From an uncultured Chlorobiota bacterium (GTDB lineage: Bacteria; Bacteroidota; Bacteroidia; Bacteroidales; JAADGE01): a DNA stretch of 45,518 nt. The notes beneath the pieces are model-generated. The model was not told the DNA's origin and searched no databases. It saw nothing but the letters and a program-made list of their open reading frames with translations. The stretch covers positions 1-45,518 of the forward strand of contig CAMZKL010000015.1 of NCBI GenBank assembly GCA_947311255.1. The letters run 5' to 3'. Position numbers and translations under genes: made by a program. How positions within the stretch are numbered: position 1 is the first letter of the stretch; each line of letters starts with the position of its first letter. Below are positions 1 to 8,343 of this stretch, in pieces.

Positions 1-405
1 ATGAAAATAAAATTAAGCCCATATTTGGCATTCAACGGAAATTGCAATGATGCAATGAATTTTTACAAATCAGTACTAGGCGGAAAACTTGAAATTAAAA
101 CTTTTGCCGATGTACCGGGAGAAGTAGATGAAGCCCAGAAAGATAAAATAATGCACGCAAGATTACTTTTTGATGAAATAGAAATTATGGCATCAGACAG
201 TATGAGAGGACAAGAAGCAGTTAACGGAACTTCTGTTGCTTTATCATTAGAATATGAAAATTTGGAAGAAAGTGAAAGAGTTTTCAAAGAATTATCTGCT
301 GATGGCTCAATACAAATTCCTTTTGAAAAAACATTTTGGGGAGCAAAATTTGGATTGCTTACAGATAAGTTTGGAATTCAATGGATGCTACATTGTGAAT
401 ATTAA
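1..405 (+). CDS. VOC family protein, PhnB/YjdN-like
   Basis: A 134-residue protein of the vicinal oxygen chelate fold, closest in pattern to the PhnB/YjdN (3-demethylubiquinone methyltransferase-like) group. The start MKIKLSPYLAFNGN, followed by A-x-x-F-Y-K and the segment LGG, is typical of that group, as are the central HARLLFD strand and the C-terminal WGAKFGLLTDKFGIQW segment. These proteins are small cytoplasmic dimers; the substrate of this subfamily is not established, so no reaction is assigned. The ATG is the first base of the window, so the promoter is not visible and an upstream in-frame start cannot be excluded, but the length is normal for the family. The next gene lies 172 bp downstream beyond a hairpin repeat, so it is probably a separate unit. 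Confidence 0.85.
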   Translation: MKIKLSPYLAFNGNCNDAMNFYKSVLGGKLEIKTFADVPGEVDEAQKDKIMHARLLFDEIEIMASDSMRGQEAVNGTSVALSLEYENLEESERVFKELSADGSIQIPFEKTFWGAKFGLLTDKFGIQWMLHCEY

Positions 406-413
406 AATATAAA

Positions 414-557
414 CATTAAGAAATTAAGCTACATTAAGACAATAATTTAACTATCCTCAATTTCTTAATAGTTAGTAAAATATTATCATAAAGAACAATA
501 AAGGCTAAGAAGTTAAATTTCATTAAAACAGCAACTTAAATATTCTTAACTTCTTAA
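414..557. repeat. Two-copy tandem hairpin repeat
   Basis: Two diverged copies of a unit of about 90 bp lie head to tail. Each forms an inverted repeat: arms 416-425 and 459-468 (TTAAGAAATT / AATTTCTTAA) in copy 1, and arms 506-516 and 546-556 (TAAGAAGTTAA / TTAACTTCTTA) in copy 2. The loops are also related (CATTAAGACAATAATTTAA against CATTAAAACAGCAACTTAA). It fills the gap between the VOC gene and the amylase gene. No open frame or U-tract goes with it, so it looks like a repeat element rather than a terminator. Confidence 0.65.
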
Positions 558-577
558 TGGTTTAATAAAAAATAATT

Positions 578-1966
578 ATGAAAAAATCAATCTTATACCT
601 ACTAATTCTTGCATTAATATTCAGTTCATGCAACAGCCAGACTAATGAAGATAATAAAAATGCAAAAAAAGACAGCACAGAACTAACTGTATATCAGTAT
701 CCTGAAAGAACAAAAAAATCTAACATTTACGAAGTAAACATTAGGCAATACACACCCGAAGGAACTTTTAAAGCATTTGAAAAACACATTCCTCGTTTAA
801 AAAAGATGGGAGTTGATATTCTTTGGCTGATGCCGATTTTTCCAATTTCAGAAAAAAACAGAAAAGGTTCAAAAGGAAGCTACTATGCTGTTGCAAATTA
901 CAAAGAAGTAAATCCGGAATTTGGAACAAAAAATGATTTGCAAAGTATTATTAAGTTGGCACATAAAAATAATATGCTCGTAATTTTAGATTGGGTTGCA
1001 AACCACACAGGTTGGGATAATCCTTGGATTACTGAACATCCTGACTGGTACACACAAGACAGTCTTGGCAATATTGTTTGCACAGTAGGAACTGACTGGA
1101 CAGATGTTGCAGATTTAAATTATGATAATAAAAATATGCGAACAGCAATGATTGATGCCTTAAAATATTGGGTTCAAGATTTTGATGTTGATGGTTTCCG
1201 TTGCGATGTTGCAGGAATGGTTCCAACTGATTTTTGGAATGATGCAAGAGCAGAACTTGATAAAATTAAACCTGTTTTTATGTTAGCAGAAGCCGAACAA
1301 TTAGACTTACACGATAAAGCATTTGATATGGGATACGCTTGGAATTTGCATCATATTATGAACGAAATTGCAAAAGGAAAAAAGAACGCAAAAGATTTAA
1401 GAAATTATTTTGAGAAAGCCCAAAAGGAATACCCTCAAAAAGTTTACAGAATGGCTTTCACTTCAAACCACGATGAAAATTCTTGGAACGGAACAGAATA
1501 TGAAAGAATGCCAAAAAGTTATAAAACATTTGCTGCAATGACATTTACTATACCCGGTATGCCACTGATTTACAGCGGACAAGAAGCAAGTTTAAACAAA
1601 CGCCTTAAATTCTTTGAAAAAGACACTATTGATTGGAGCAATCTTGAAATGCAAGATTTTTACACAAAACTTATAAAACTAAAAAATGAAAATTCTGCAC
1701 TTTGGAATGGCGAAGCTGGAAGTCCGGCATATTTTATAAACACTTCTAATCCTGAGCAAATATTTACATTTAAACGTAAAAAAGATAACAATACTATTTT
1801 AGTTATTATGAACCTTTCAAACAAAGATGCAAAATTTCATTATATGGAAAAAGATTTTGAAAGAACTTATACTGAATATTTTACAGGAGAAGAAATAAAA
1901 ATTAAACCGCAGAAAACATATAATTTAAAACCTTGGGAGTTTATGATATTGATTGAAAAGAAATAA
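578..1966 (+). CDS. GH13 alpha-amylase family lipoprotein
   Basis: A 462-residue glycoside hydrolase family 13 enzyme that cleaves or transfers alpha-glucosidic bonds. The N-terminus is a lipoprotein signal with lipobox LIFSSC (Cys18), so the mature enzyme is lipid-anchored in the envelope. The four GH13 regions are present in order: DWVANH (138-143), GFRCDVA with nucleophile Asp210, the acid/base Glu238 in LAEAE, and SNHDEN (296-301) with the transition-state Asp299. A C-terminal beta domain follows from about residue 385. The small barrel without large insertions resembles the alpha-amylases and neopullulanases used for maltodextrin breakdown. There is no susCD pair beside it, so it is not part of a visible starch-utilisation locus. 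A strong hairpin follows 3 bp after the stop codon. Confidence 0.93.
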   Translation: MKKSILYLLILALIFSSCNSQTNEDNKNAKKDSTELTVYQYPERTKKSNIYEVNIRQYTPEGTFKAFEKHIPRLKKMGVDILWLMPIFPISEKNRKGSKGSYYAVANYKEVNPEFGTKNDLQSIIKLAHKNNMLVILDWVANHTGWDNPWITEHPDWYTQDSLGNIVCTVGTDWTDVADLNYDNKNMRTAMIDALKYWVQDFDVDGFRCDVAGMVPTDFWNDARAELDKIKPVFMLAEAEQLDLHDKAFDMGYAWNLHHIMNEIAKGKKNAKDLRNYFEKAQKEYPQKVYRMAFTSNHDENSWNGTEYERMPKSYKTFAAMTFTIPGMPLIYSGQEASLNKRLKFFEKDTIDWSNLEMQDFYTKLIKLKNENSALWNGEAGSPAYFINTSNPEQIFTFKRKKDNNTILVIMNLSNKDAKFHYMEKDFERTYTEYFTGEEIKIKPQKTYNLKPWEFMILIEKK

Positions 1967-1969
1967 AAA

Positions 1970-2004
1970 ATGAGGGTGTTATTCTCATGTAATTACACCC
2001 TCAT
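1970..2004. terminator. Bidirectional terminator between amylase and T9SS protein genes
   Basis: A perfect 10-bp stem, ATGAGGGTGT (1970-1979) with ACACCCTCAT (1995-2004) and a 15-nt loop, lies between two convergent genes. A-rich sequence on the left and T/A-rich sequence on the right can serve either strand. Confidence 0.85.
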
Positions 2005-2013
2005 AAATAATTA

Positions 2014-3108
2014 TTAGTTTTTAATAAACCTAAGAGTTTCATTTTTAAAATTTGAAAAAGTTGTAATAAAATAAGTTCCTTTTTTCAAATCTGAAACATT
2101 TATTCTTTGATCTTTTGAAATATCAAAAATATTTTTCACAAGTTTACCTGATATATCAGTTATTTCAACCTTATTAATCTTATTTTTTGACTTTAAGACA
2201 ACAAATTCATTTGTAGGATTTGGATAAATTTCAATATCCTTAATTGCTTGTTTATTATTAACTCCAACAACACCTTCCCATCCTGCAAGCCTACACCATA
2301 ACCACCACGCCGCATAAGCTTTTAAATTTCCATTTAGAGGTTCAGAATGAGCGACAGAACAATCATACCAATCAACTCCCTCTGTGTGAGATGTTTGCCA
2401 TTCAGTTGCCCAATTACCTAACTCATTTCCCCCAGCTGCGTCATAATAATTACAATTATCATTTACAAACTCAAAAAAAGTTCCATCAGGATTATAACTT
2501 TCAATATCGGCAAAATCATATAAAATTTTATTATTTGCTACGCAATAATCTCTAATTTGCTGATTACTTGCTTTTAAAGTTGCATCATTCCATATATCGG
2601 TATGCCCTGTCATATAAACAAATTTCACATTAGGATAATCAATTTCTAATTGATTCATTGCATCTAGATATGTTTGAATTCCTGAGGGAGTATTATCTGA
2701 ACAGCCTCCACACCACGACCAGATAATAACATTCACATCTTCATTATCGTCCAAATATGGTCTTGTATCTGTTGCCCACTGTGTGCTTCCATTATGCCCA
2801 AGATCACCTCCCACAAAATAATCATCAATATCTAATGCTCCTGCTGTTCCCCCTTCATTCCATTGATAAATATCTCCTTTGTAACCAACTAAATTTGATT
2901 GTCCTATTAGTCCGTTCATTCCTGTTATAAGTTGGCTTCCATGTGATGTGTGTCCATATGCAATATGCAAGTTTTGTTTCGCTAAATTAATTGCAGAAGC
3001 AGGGATAGGTTCAAGTTTTGAACAATTATGGTCAATAATAATTGCTTGTGAAAACGAAAGAGTTGTGCAGAATATTAATCCTACTACAAAAAAGATAGAG
3101 TTCTTCAT
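2014..3108 (-). CDS. Secreted protein with T9SS type A sorting domain
   Basis: A 364-residue exported protein. Residues 1-21 form a signal peptide ending SFSQ. Residues 292-364 are a Por secretion (type IX) C-terminal sorting domain: it opens with IEIYPNPTNE, continues with VEITDISGKLVK, and ends in the LKKGTYFI and LRFIKN strands. The passenger domain (about 25-285) has HTSHGSQ near residue 53, a WSWCGGCSD segment and YMTGHTDIW, which recall SGNH/GDSL-like hydrolases, but I cannot assign a catalytic triad or substrate. It should be secreted across the outer membrane and either released or anchored to surface lipopolysaccharide. The paired Cys residues around CGGCSD may form a disulfide. It stands alone, convergent with the amylase gene and separated from the NicO gene upstream by 95 bp. 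Confidence 0.88.
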   Translation of the reverse strand: MKNSIFFVVGLIFCTTLSFSQAIIIDHNCSKLEPIPASAINLAKQNLHIAYGHTSHGSQLITGMNGLIGQSNLVGYKGDIYQWNEGGTAGALDIDDYFVGGDLGHNGSTQWATDTRPYLDDNEDVNVIIWSWCGGCSDNTPSGIQTYLDAMNQLEIDYPNVKFVYMTGHTDIWNDATLKASNQQIRDYCVANNKILYDFADIESYNPDGTFFEFVNDNCNYYDAAGGNELGNWATEWQTSHTEGVDWYDCSVAHSEPLNGNLKAYAAWWLWCRLAGWEGVVGVNNKQAIKDIEIYPNPTNEFVVLKSKNKINKVEITDISGKLVKNIFDISKDQRINVSDLKKGTYFITTFSNFKNETLRFIKN

Positions 3109-3203
3109 AATTTTATTTTTTATTAATTATATAAAAAGTTTATAACTTACTAAAAGACAAGAAAAATCATAAAAAGGTTGCCTGATTATGTGTAAATAGC
3201 TGA

Positions 3204-3953
3204 TTAATAGAAACTTATAATAATCCAGACTATTCCAACAATTATTGCAGCAGAACCACCGAATATTCTTAAAAAAACAGAAAGTTTTTGATTATTTTTC
3301 TCATCAGTTTTTTGAGTTATTATTCCTATTGTTGATGAATAAGCAATCATAGCTAAAATTGTTCCCATCCCAAAACCACACAAATACATAATAGATGCAC
3401 TTATGGTTGGTAAAGCTAATGTAGGCAAAATCATAATCAAATGAGAAACTCCTGCAACTCCGTGAAAAACTCCAATTCCCCCAGCACTTAATATATTTTG
3501 CCTGTGTGTTTTTTTATGTTTATGTGAGTGTTTTTTTTCTTCATTGTGTTTATGAGAATGTATATGTATTTCATTATCATGAATATGAGGATGGCTGTGT
3601 TTATTGTTACCCCCATGATTATTCTTCATCTTTAATAATGCAAAAATTCCAATTCCAATCAATAAAAATCCAACAATCTTTTCCCCGTGTTCAGAAATTG
3701 CTTCAACATTAACTTTTTCTTTGAATAGAATAAAAAATATTCCTATTATTACTATTCCAAGAGTATGACCAATTCCCCAAGACAAGCCAATTGACCATGA
3801 TTTCCTTTTGCTGTCAATGGTTAAAGGTGTAACTGCCGCCAAATGATCGGGTCCGGAAATAACATGAATAAAACTCATTATTAAACCAGAAATTAAAGGA
3901 ATTTCGGAATAAGATAGTACATTTTGTATGTGTAGAATTATTGATATTAACAT
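3204..3953 (-). CDS. NicO/RcnA-type nickel-cobalt transporter with His-rich loop
   Basis: A 249-residue polytopic inner-membrane protein. The segment from His30 to Asp36-His37 (HVISGPDH) in the first helix and GLSWGIGH around residues 56-63 are the metal-path signature of the NiCoT/NicO superfamily. Residues 113-150 form a cytoplasmic-type loop with 13 histidines, as in RcnA-like and HupE-like metal transporters. It ends the minus-strand run hypC-hypD-this gene, with only 22 bp to hypD, so Ni2+ uptake for NiFe-hydrogenase maturation is the likely role. Efflux cannot be excluded from sequence, because RcnA exporters share the His-rich loop. Confidence 0.85.
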   Translation of the reverse strand: MLISIILHIQNVLSYSEIPLISGLIMSFIHVISGPDHLAAVTPLTIDSKRKSWSIGLSWGIGHTLGIVIIGIFFILFKEKVNVEAISEHGEKIVGFLLIGIGIFALLKMKNNHGGNNKHSHPHIHDNEIHIHSHKHNEEKKHSHKHKKTHRQNILSAGGIGVFHGVAGVSHLIMILPTLALPTISASIMYLCGFGMGTILAMIAYSSTIGIITQKTDEKNNQKLSVFLRIFGGSAAIIVGIVWIIISFY

Positions 3954-3975
3954 ATTAAGTTCTAGATAATATTAA

Positions 3976-5058
3976 TTATTTTTTGTATCTAAAATATGCA
4001 GAACAAGCACCTTCTGATGAAACCATTGGAGCACCTAAAGGATTTTCCGGAATACACTCTTTTCCAAACGCCGGACATTGAGATGGTTTTTTTAATCCTT
4101 GCATTATTTCTCCTGAAATACATATTTTCGGTTCTTCAACTTTAAAACTTTCCAGTTTGAAAATTTTATCTGCATCAAATTCTGCATATTTATCTTTGAT
4201 TCTTAAACCGCTTTGAGCTATTTCTCCAATTCCTCTCCAACTTCTATCTGTAATTTTAAAGACTTCAAACATAGTTTTTTGAGCAGGAATATTCCCTTCT
4301 TTTCTTGCAAGCCGTTTATATTCATTTTCTACAACAAACTTGTTGTTTTCTAGTTGTTTAACTGTTGCAAGAATTCCTTTTAAAATATCTACAGGTTCAA
4401 AACCGGTTATCACAATAGGGGTTTTATATAGTTTTGCTATTGGAAAATATTCTTCGTATCCCATAATTGTGCAGACATGTCCTGCTGCCAAAAAACCTTG
4501 TATTAAATTCTTTGGAGAAGATAAAATTGCGTGCATTGCAGGAGGGACTAGGACATGAGAACTTAAAATTGAATAATTATTTAGTTTTCTTCTTTTTGCT
4601 TCCAAAACAGACATTGCATTTGCCGGAGCAGTTGTTTCAAAACCCACAGCTAAAAATACAACTTTTTTATTTGGATTTTGTTCAGCAATATTTACTGCAT
4701 CAAAAGGGGAATATACAATTCTCACATCTCCTCCTTCGGCTTTTACTTTTAGCAAATCTGTTTTTGAACCCGGAACTCTAAGCATATCCCCAAAAGATGC
4801 GAAAATTACATCTTTTTGTTTTGCAATAAAATGTGCCTTATCAATAACTTCCAGAGGGGTAACACAAACAGGACAACCCGGCCCATGAACAAGAGTTAAT
4901 TGTTTAGGTAAGAATTCTTGTAAACTATATTTCATTATAGAATGTGTTTGTCCTCCACATATTTCCATTATTGTCCAACTATTTTTTACAACAGACTTTA
5001 TTTTTTTTGAAAGGTTTTTTACTGTTTCAATATTTCTAAATTCATCTACGTACTTCAT
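3976..5058 (-). CDS. hypD: Hydrogenase maturation protein HypD
   Basis: HypD, with HypC, forms the scaffold on which the Fe(CN)2CO group of NiFe-hydrogenase is assembled. All diagnostic motifs are present: CGGQTH (34-39), GPGCPVC with Cys62 and Cys65, GFETTAP, IMGYEEY, GFEPVD, and the C-terminal cluster-binding region with Cys residues in [16 protein letters not shown] and GAC. Length (360 aa) is normal. It lies downstream of hypC on the same strand with a 137-bp gap and upstream of the NicO transporter. I see no TAnnTTTG element directly in front, so read-through from hypC is plausible. hypA, hypB and hypF are not in the window, and hypE is about 15 kb away. Confidence 0.97.
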   Translation of the reverse strand: MKYVDEFRNIETVKNLSKKIKSVVKNSWTIMEICGGQTHSIMKYSLQEFLPKQLTLVHGPGCPVCVTPLEVIDKAHFIAKQKDVIFASFGDMLRVPGSKTDLLKVKAEGGDVRIVYSPFDAVNIAEQNPNKKVVFLAVGFETTAPANAMSVLEAKRRKLNNYSILSSHVLVPPAMHAILSSPKNLIQGFLAAGHVCTIMGYEEYFPIAKLYKTPIVITGFEPVDILKGILATVKQLENNKFVVENEYKRLARKEGNIPAQKTMFEVFKITDRSWRGIGEIAQSGLRIKDKYAEFDADKIFKLESFKVEEPKICISGEIMQGLKKPSQCPAFGKECIPENPLGAPMVSSEGACSAYFRYKK

Positions 5059-5195
5059 TACAATTTTATTATCTTATTAATAATTTTATTCTCCAAACTT
5101 GGCAAATTAATTTCTTAAATGTTTTATATTAAAAAAAATCAATTACATCTACAAACAAGACAATCGTAAAATTACAAAGCCATTTAATTTTTAAA

Positions 5196-5456
5196 TTAAC
5201 TTATTAACTCATCATCTAATCTATTCTGCATCTCTGCAAAATCATTTGAAGTTTTTATTGCTGCTTCTGCTTCTTCTTTACTAATAATTTCTAATGCTGT
5301 ACCAACATGAGCCATAATATAATCATTTACTTTTGCATTGGGCAACCATTGTATATTTATTTCTTTTATTGCACCGCCAAAACTAACTTTTGCAACAATA
5401 AATTCAGGATTACTTTTATCTATTGAAACTATTTTTCCGGGAACTGCTAAACACAT
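5196..5456 (-). CDS. hypC: Hydrogenase maturation chaperone HypC
   Basis: An 86-residue HypC/HybG/HupF family chaperone. It starts with the invariant MCLAVPG, in which Cys2 binds the Fe(CN)2CO precursor and the large hydrogenase subunit, and has the conserved His50 in MAHVGTALE. The C-terminal tail of about 25 acidic residues is normal. It heads the minus-strand group hypC-hypD-NicO and is divergent from the CapA-like gene, with 94 bp between the two start codons. Confidence 0.97.
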   Translation of the reverse strand: MCLAVPGKIVSIDKSNPEFIVAKVSFGGAIKEINIQWLPNAKVNDYIMAHVGTALEIISKEEAEAAIKTSNDFAEMQNRLDDELIS

Positions 5457-5506
5457 ATCTTTATTATTTTTAAATAATTAATATTTTATAACACCAAAAT
5501 ATACTT

Positions 5507-5514
5507 TATTTTTG
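5507..5514 (+). promoter_or_regulatory. TAnnTTTG -7 element for the CapA-like gene
   Basis: TATTTTTG matches the Bacteroidota -7 consensus exactly and lies 37 bp before the ATG at 5551. No clear -33 TTTG is visible. The longest frame would begin with the TTG at 5512, inside this element, so the later ATG is preferred. Confidence 0.55.
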
Positions 5515-5550
5515 ACAATTCAAAATTGCAAAGTATTTAATAATATAAAT

Positions 5551-6789
5551 ATGAGAATTATCATGTACAAATTTGTTTTATTAGTAATATCGTTATTTTT
5601 AATTGGCGAAGGCTTTAGTCAAACTGATAGTATTTTAACTAATACAGACTCTTTGCTTATTCAAAAAGATACTATTTTAGTTAATCAAAACTCCTTATTA
5701 ATTATGTCAGATACAATTTCTGAGAATACAATGTCCCTACTTTTCATTGGAGACCTTATGGGACATGGGCCTCAAATACGTTCTGCATACAACTATAAAA
5801 CAAAGACTTACAATTACGATACTGTTTTTTATTATCTTAAAGAAATAATGTCTGAGCCTGATTTCACAGTATGTAATCTTGAAGTTACACTTGCAGGACC
5901 AGTTTACAAAGGTTATCCTCAATTCAGTTCTCCGGATGCTTTAGCAGAAGCTGGAAAGAAAGCCGGAATCGATATTTTTGTTACATCAAACAACCATTGT
6001 TGCGACAGAAGGTTACATGGGATTAATAGAACTATTGATGTATTGGATACACTAAAAATAATGCATACAGGAACTTTTAAAAACAAAAAAGCAAGAGATA
6101 CTACAAATCTTATAATTTTAGAAAAAGACAGCATAAAAGTTGGAATTTTGAATTATACATACGGGACAAACGGAATACCGGTACCTAAACCGGCAGTTGT
6201 AAACCTAATTGATACTGCAAAAATGCACAAGGATATTATTCTCTCCGAAAAAGATAGTTTAGACAAACTTATAGTTGTTCTTCATTTTGGAAGTGAATAT
6301 AAATCTTATCCAAATTTGTTTCAGAAAAATATTGTTTCATTTCTTTTTGAAAATGGTGTAGATATTATTATTGGTTCACACCCTCACGTTATTCAAAAAA
6401 TGATTTATTTAAAAGGAAATGACAGCATAAAAGAGAAATTTGTTGCATATTCTTTGGGTAATTTTGTTTCAAATCAAAGAAAACTAAAAACTGATGGAGG
6501 TGTTATGGCAAGAATTGTTTTGAAAAAGGAAAATGGAAAAACTTTTATAGATACAAGTAATTATATTTTGACTTGGGTTTATAAAAAACTACGAACAGGA
6601 AAAGTCTCAGATTATTTTATTTTACCTGCTTATAATTATGAAAATAAAAAATCATTCTTTAAGAGTTCTACTGATTTTAATAAAATGAAACTATTTATTA
6701 AAAATTCCCGTGCACTATTAGACAAAGAAAATTTGAATGTTTCTGAATTTGAACCTAAAAATGAAGATATTGAAATATATAAAAAATAA
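5551..6789 (+). CDS. CapA family (PGA_cap) metallophosphoesterase-like exported protein
   Basis: A 412-residue exported protein with a CapA / poly-gamma-glutamate capsule synthesis domain of the calcineurin-like metallophosphoesterase fold. The chosen ATG gives a signal peptide of about 24 residues (ending GEGFSQ); a second ATG at 5563 is equally possible. Family motifs are FIGDLMGHG near 65-73, CNLEVTL, SPDALAEAGKKAGID, TSNNHCCDR, LHFGSEYKSYP and IIGSHPHVIQ, so metal-binding Asp, Asn and His are in place. Between signal and domain lie six consecutive 7-residue units (residues 25-66). There are no cap genes nearby, so a role in polyglutamate synthesis is not supported; such stand-alone proteins are common in Bacteroidota. 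It is convergent with nadK, 28 bp away. Confidence 0.85.
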   Translation: MRIIMYKFVLLVISLFLIGEGFSQTDSILTNTDSLLIQKDTILVNQNSLLIMSDTISENTMSLLFIGDLMGHGPQIRSAYNYKTKTYNYDTVFYYLKEIMSEPDFTVCNLEVTLAGPVYKGYPQFSSPDALAEAGKKAGIDIFVTSNNHCCDRRLHGINRTIDVLDTLKIMHTGTFKNKKARDTTNLIILEKDSIKVGILNYTYGTNGIPVPKPAVVNLIDTAKMHKDIILSEKDSLDKLIVVLHFGSEYKSYPNLFQKNIVSFLFENGVDIIIGSHPHVIQKMIYLKGNDSIKEKFVAYSLGNFVSNQRKLKTDGGVMARIVLKKENGKTFIDTSNYILTWVYKKLRTGKVSDYFILPAYNYENKKSFFKSSTDFNKMKLFIKNSRALLDKENLNVSEFEPKNEDIEIYKK

Positions 6790-6817
6790 TTATTTATATT
6801 TATAAGAATACTTAGAA

Positions 6818-7699
6818 CTAATTTCTTTTATCCAGTCCCCAAAGTAATTTTTCTCGAATATTATCAAAAAATGTATAATTATCAATACGTATGGTTTTTA
6901 CCTTAAATTTTGCTGCTTTAATAGTAATAACAGTACTTTTTTCAACAATTTCAGATTTGTAATCTGCTGATAATAAATAATTTTCAGTTCTTCCGGTTAC
7001 TTCAATTTTAATTTCTTTATTATCGGGAACAACAATTGGACGAACTGTTAAATTATGCGGTGCAATTGGTGTAAGAATAAAATTTTGTGAGCCTGGAACA
7101 ACAATTGGACCTCCCAAACTAAGGGAATATGCAGTTGAACCTGTAGGTGTAGAAAGGATTATTCCATCGGCCCAATAGGTGTTTAAAAACTCATCGTTCA
7201 GAAAAACTTTTATTGTAATCATTGAACCAGAATCTCGTTTTTGAACAGTAATTTCATTTAAAGCATAATTAAAATTAGAAAAAACATTATTTTTTGAACT
7301 TATTTCAAGTAAAGTTCTTTCTTCTATTTTAAATTTCTTTTCATAAATTAATTTTAGTGCATTTGAAATATCATCTTGGGAAATATTAGCAAGAAAGCCT
7401 AATCTTCCACTATTGATTCCTACAATTGGAATTTCAAGTTCTTTAACAAAAGAAACGCTTTCCAAAAAAGTTCCATCGCCACCAATACTGAAAAAAATAT
7501 CTATATTATCTTCAATTTTTAAGGATGAATTAAACACATCTTTGGGTTTGGGGTCAAAAGATGTAAAATCTTTGATGAAATTATAATATGGTTCAAAAAT
7601 CATAATCTCGCAATTGTATTGCCTTATTATTTTAAAGAACTCAATTATTGATTTTTTAAACCCTTGGTTAAAATTTTTCCCGAAAATTGCTACTTTCAT
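6818..7699 (-). CDS. nadK: NAD kinase
   Basis: Phosphorylates NAD to NADP in the cytoplasm. At 293 residues the length is normal. Motifs are the catalytic GGDG (73-76), the NSGRLGFLA segment, the NE-containing ALNEITVQ segment, and the glycine-rich TPTGSTAYSLSLGGP substrate loop. It is the last gene of a minus-strand run after the hemerythrin and LuxR-type genes, with a 52-bp gap to the latter, so it may be cotranscribed. The stop lies 28 bp from that of the convergent CapA-like gene. Confidence 0.97.
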   Translation of the reverse strand: MKVAIFGKNFNQGFKKSIIEFFKIIRQYNCEIMIFEPYYNFIKDFTSFDPKPKDVFNSSLKIEDNIDIFFSIGGDGTFLESVSFVKELEIPIVGINSGRLGFLANISQDDISNALKLIYEKKFKIEERTLLEISSKNNVFSNFNYALNEITVQKRDSGSMITIKVFLNDEFLNTYWADGIILSTPTGSTAYSLSLGGPIVVPGSQNFILTPIAPHNLTVRPIVVPDNKEIKIEVTGRTENYLLSADYKSEIVEKSTVITIKAAKFKVKTIRIDNYTFFDNIREKLLWGLDKRN

Positions 7700-7751
7700 T
7701 TTCTTTTCTTTTGTAGATTAACCATTTAAGTAAAATTTAATTTAAAAAAAT

Positions 7752-8342
7752 TTAACTTGCTTCATTAATCTCAATAATATTATTTAAAATTGCATAAACT
7801 GTAAGTCCTGAAACAGTTTTTATTCCTAATTTTCCTGTTATATTTTTTCTATGAGTAATTACAGTGTGTACACTAATAAAGAGTTCTTCTGCTATTTCTT
7901 TATTTGTTTTTCCTAGGGCAATTTGTTTTACAACTTCTTTCTCTCTTTCTGAAAGTTCATTATTATCTTCGTTCCCGTATGGTATTATTCCAGAAATTAA
8001 AACCTGTATTTTTTTTAATATTGTAGTTTTATCATCATCCACCGAAATTTGTTCATCAAAATATGCAAAATGTTCTTTTGATCTTTTTGTTCCGGTAAAG
8101 ATTATAAACTTTGTTTTTATGTTTTCAGAAAACATCTTTCTGATATCATCATATGCGTCTTCAATAAATTTAAGATTTATAATTAAAAAATCAGGATTTA
8201 ATTTATTAACGTACTTAATAATCGTTTTATATTCTGTAACTTCTTTTATAATAATTGTTTCAGTAAAACTATTAATTATTTTCATTAATCCTGTTCTAAT
8301 GACAAACGATTTTTCGGCAATTATAAATGAAACTTTTTCCAT
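7752..8342 (-). CDS. LuxR-type transcription regulator with degenerate receiver domain
   Basis: A 196-residue NarL-like protein. The C-terminal half (about 128-185) is a clear GerE/LuxR helix-turn-helix: LSEREKEVV, GKTNKEIAEEL, ISVHTVITHRKNI and KLGIKT. The N-terminal 120 residues follow the receiver pattern but lack the phosphorylation chemistry: the acidic pair is Glu10-Lys11, the phospho-acceptor position in PDFLIINL is Asn56, and no conserved switch Lys is seen. It is therefore probably an atypical, phosphorylation-independent receiver. It starts 1 nt after the stop of the RIC-like hemerythrin gene, so the two are translationally linked, and the regulator may respond to that diiron protein or to the signal it senses. 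Its target genes are unknown. Confidence 0.85.
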   Translation of the reverse strand: MEKVSFIIAEKSFVIRTGLMKIINSFTETIIIKEVTEYKTIIKYVNKLNPDFLIINLKFIEDAYDDIRKMFSENIKTKFIIFTGTKRSKEHFAYFDEQISVDDDKTTILKKIQVLISGIIPYGNEDNNELSEREKEVVKQIALGKTNKEIAEELFISVHTVITHRKNITGKLGIKTVSGLTVYAILNNIIEINEAS

Positions 8343-8343
8343 A

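Noticed and set aside
3604-3712. His-rich loop of the NicO gene as a tandem DNA repeat
   Set aside because: The repeated His codons are not in regular DNA units; the periodicity is at the amino-acid composition level and normal for the family.
4467-4781. 104-codon plus-strand frame inside hypD
   Set aside because: It lies entirely antisense to the strongly conserved hypD sequence and has low-complexity Leu-rich content.
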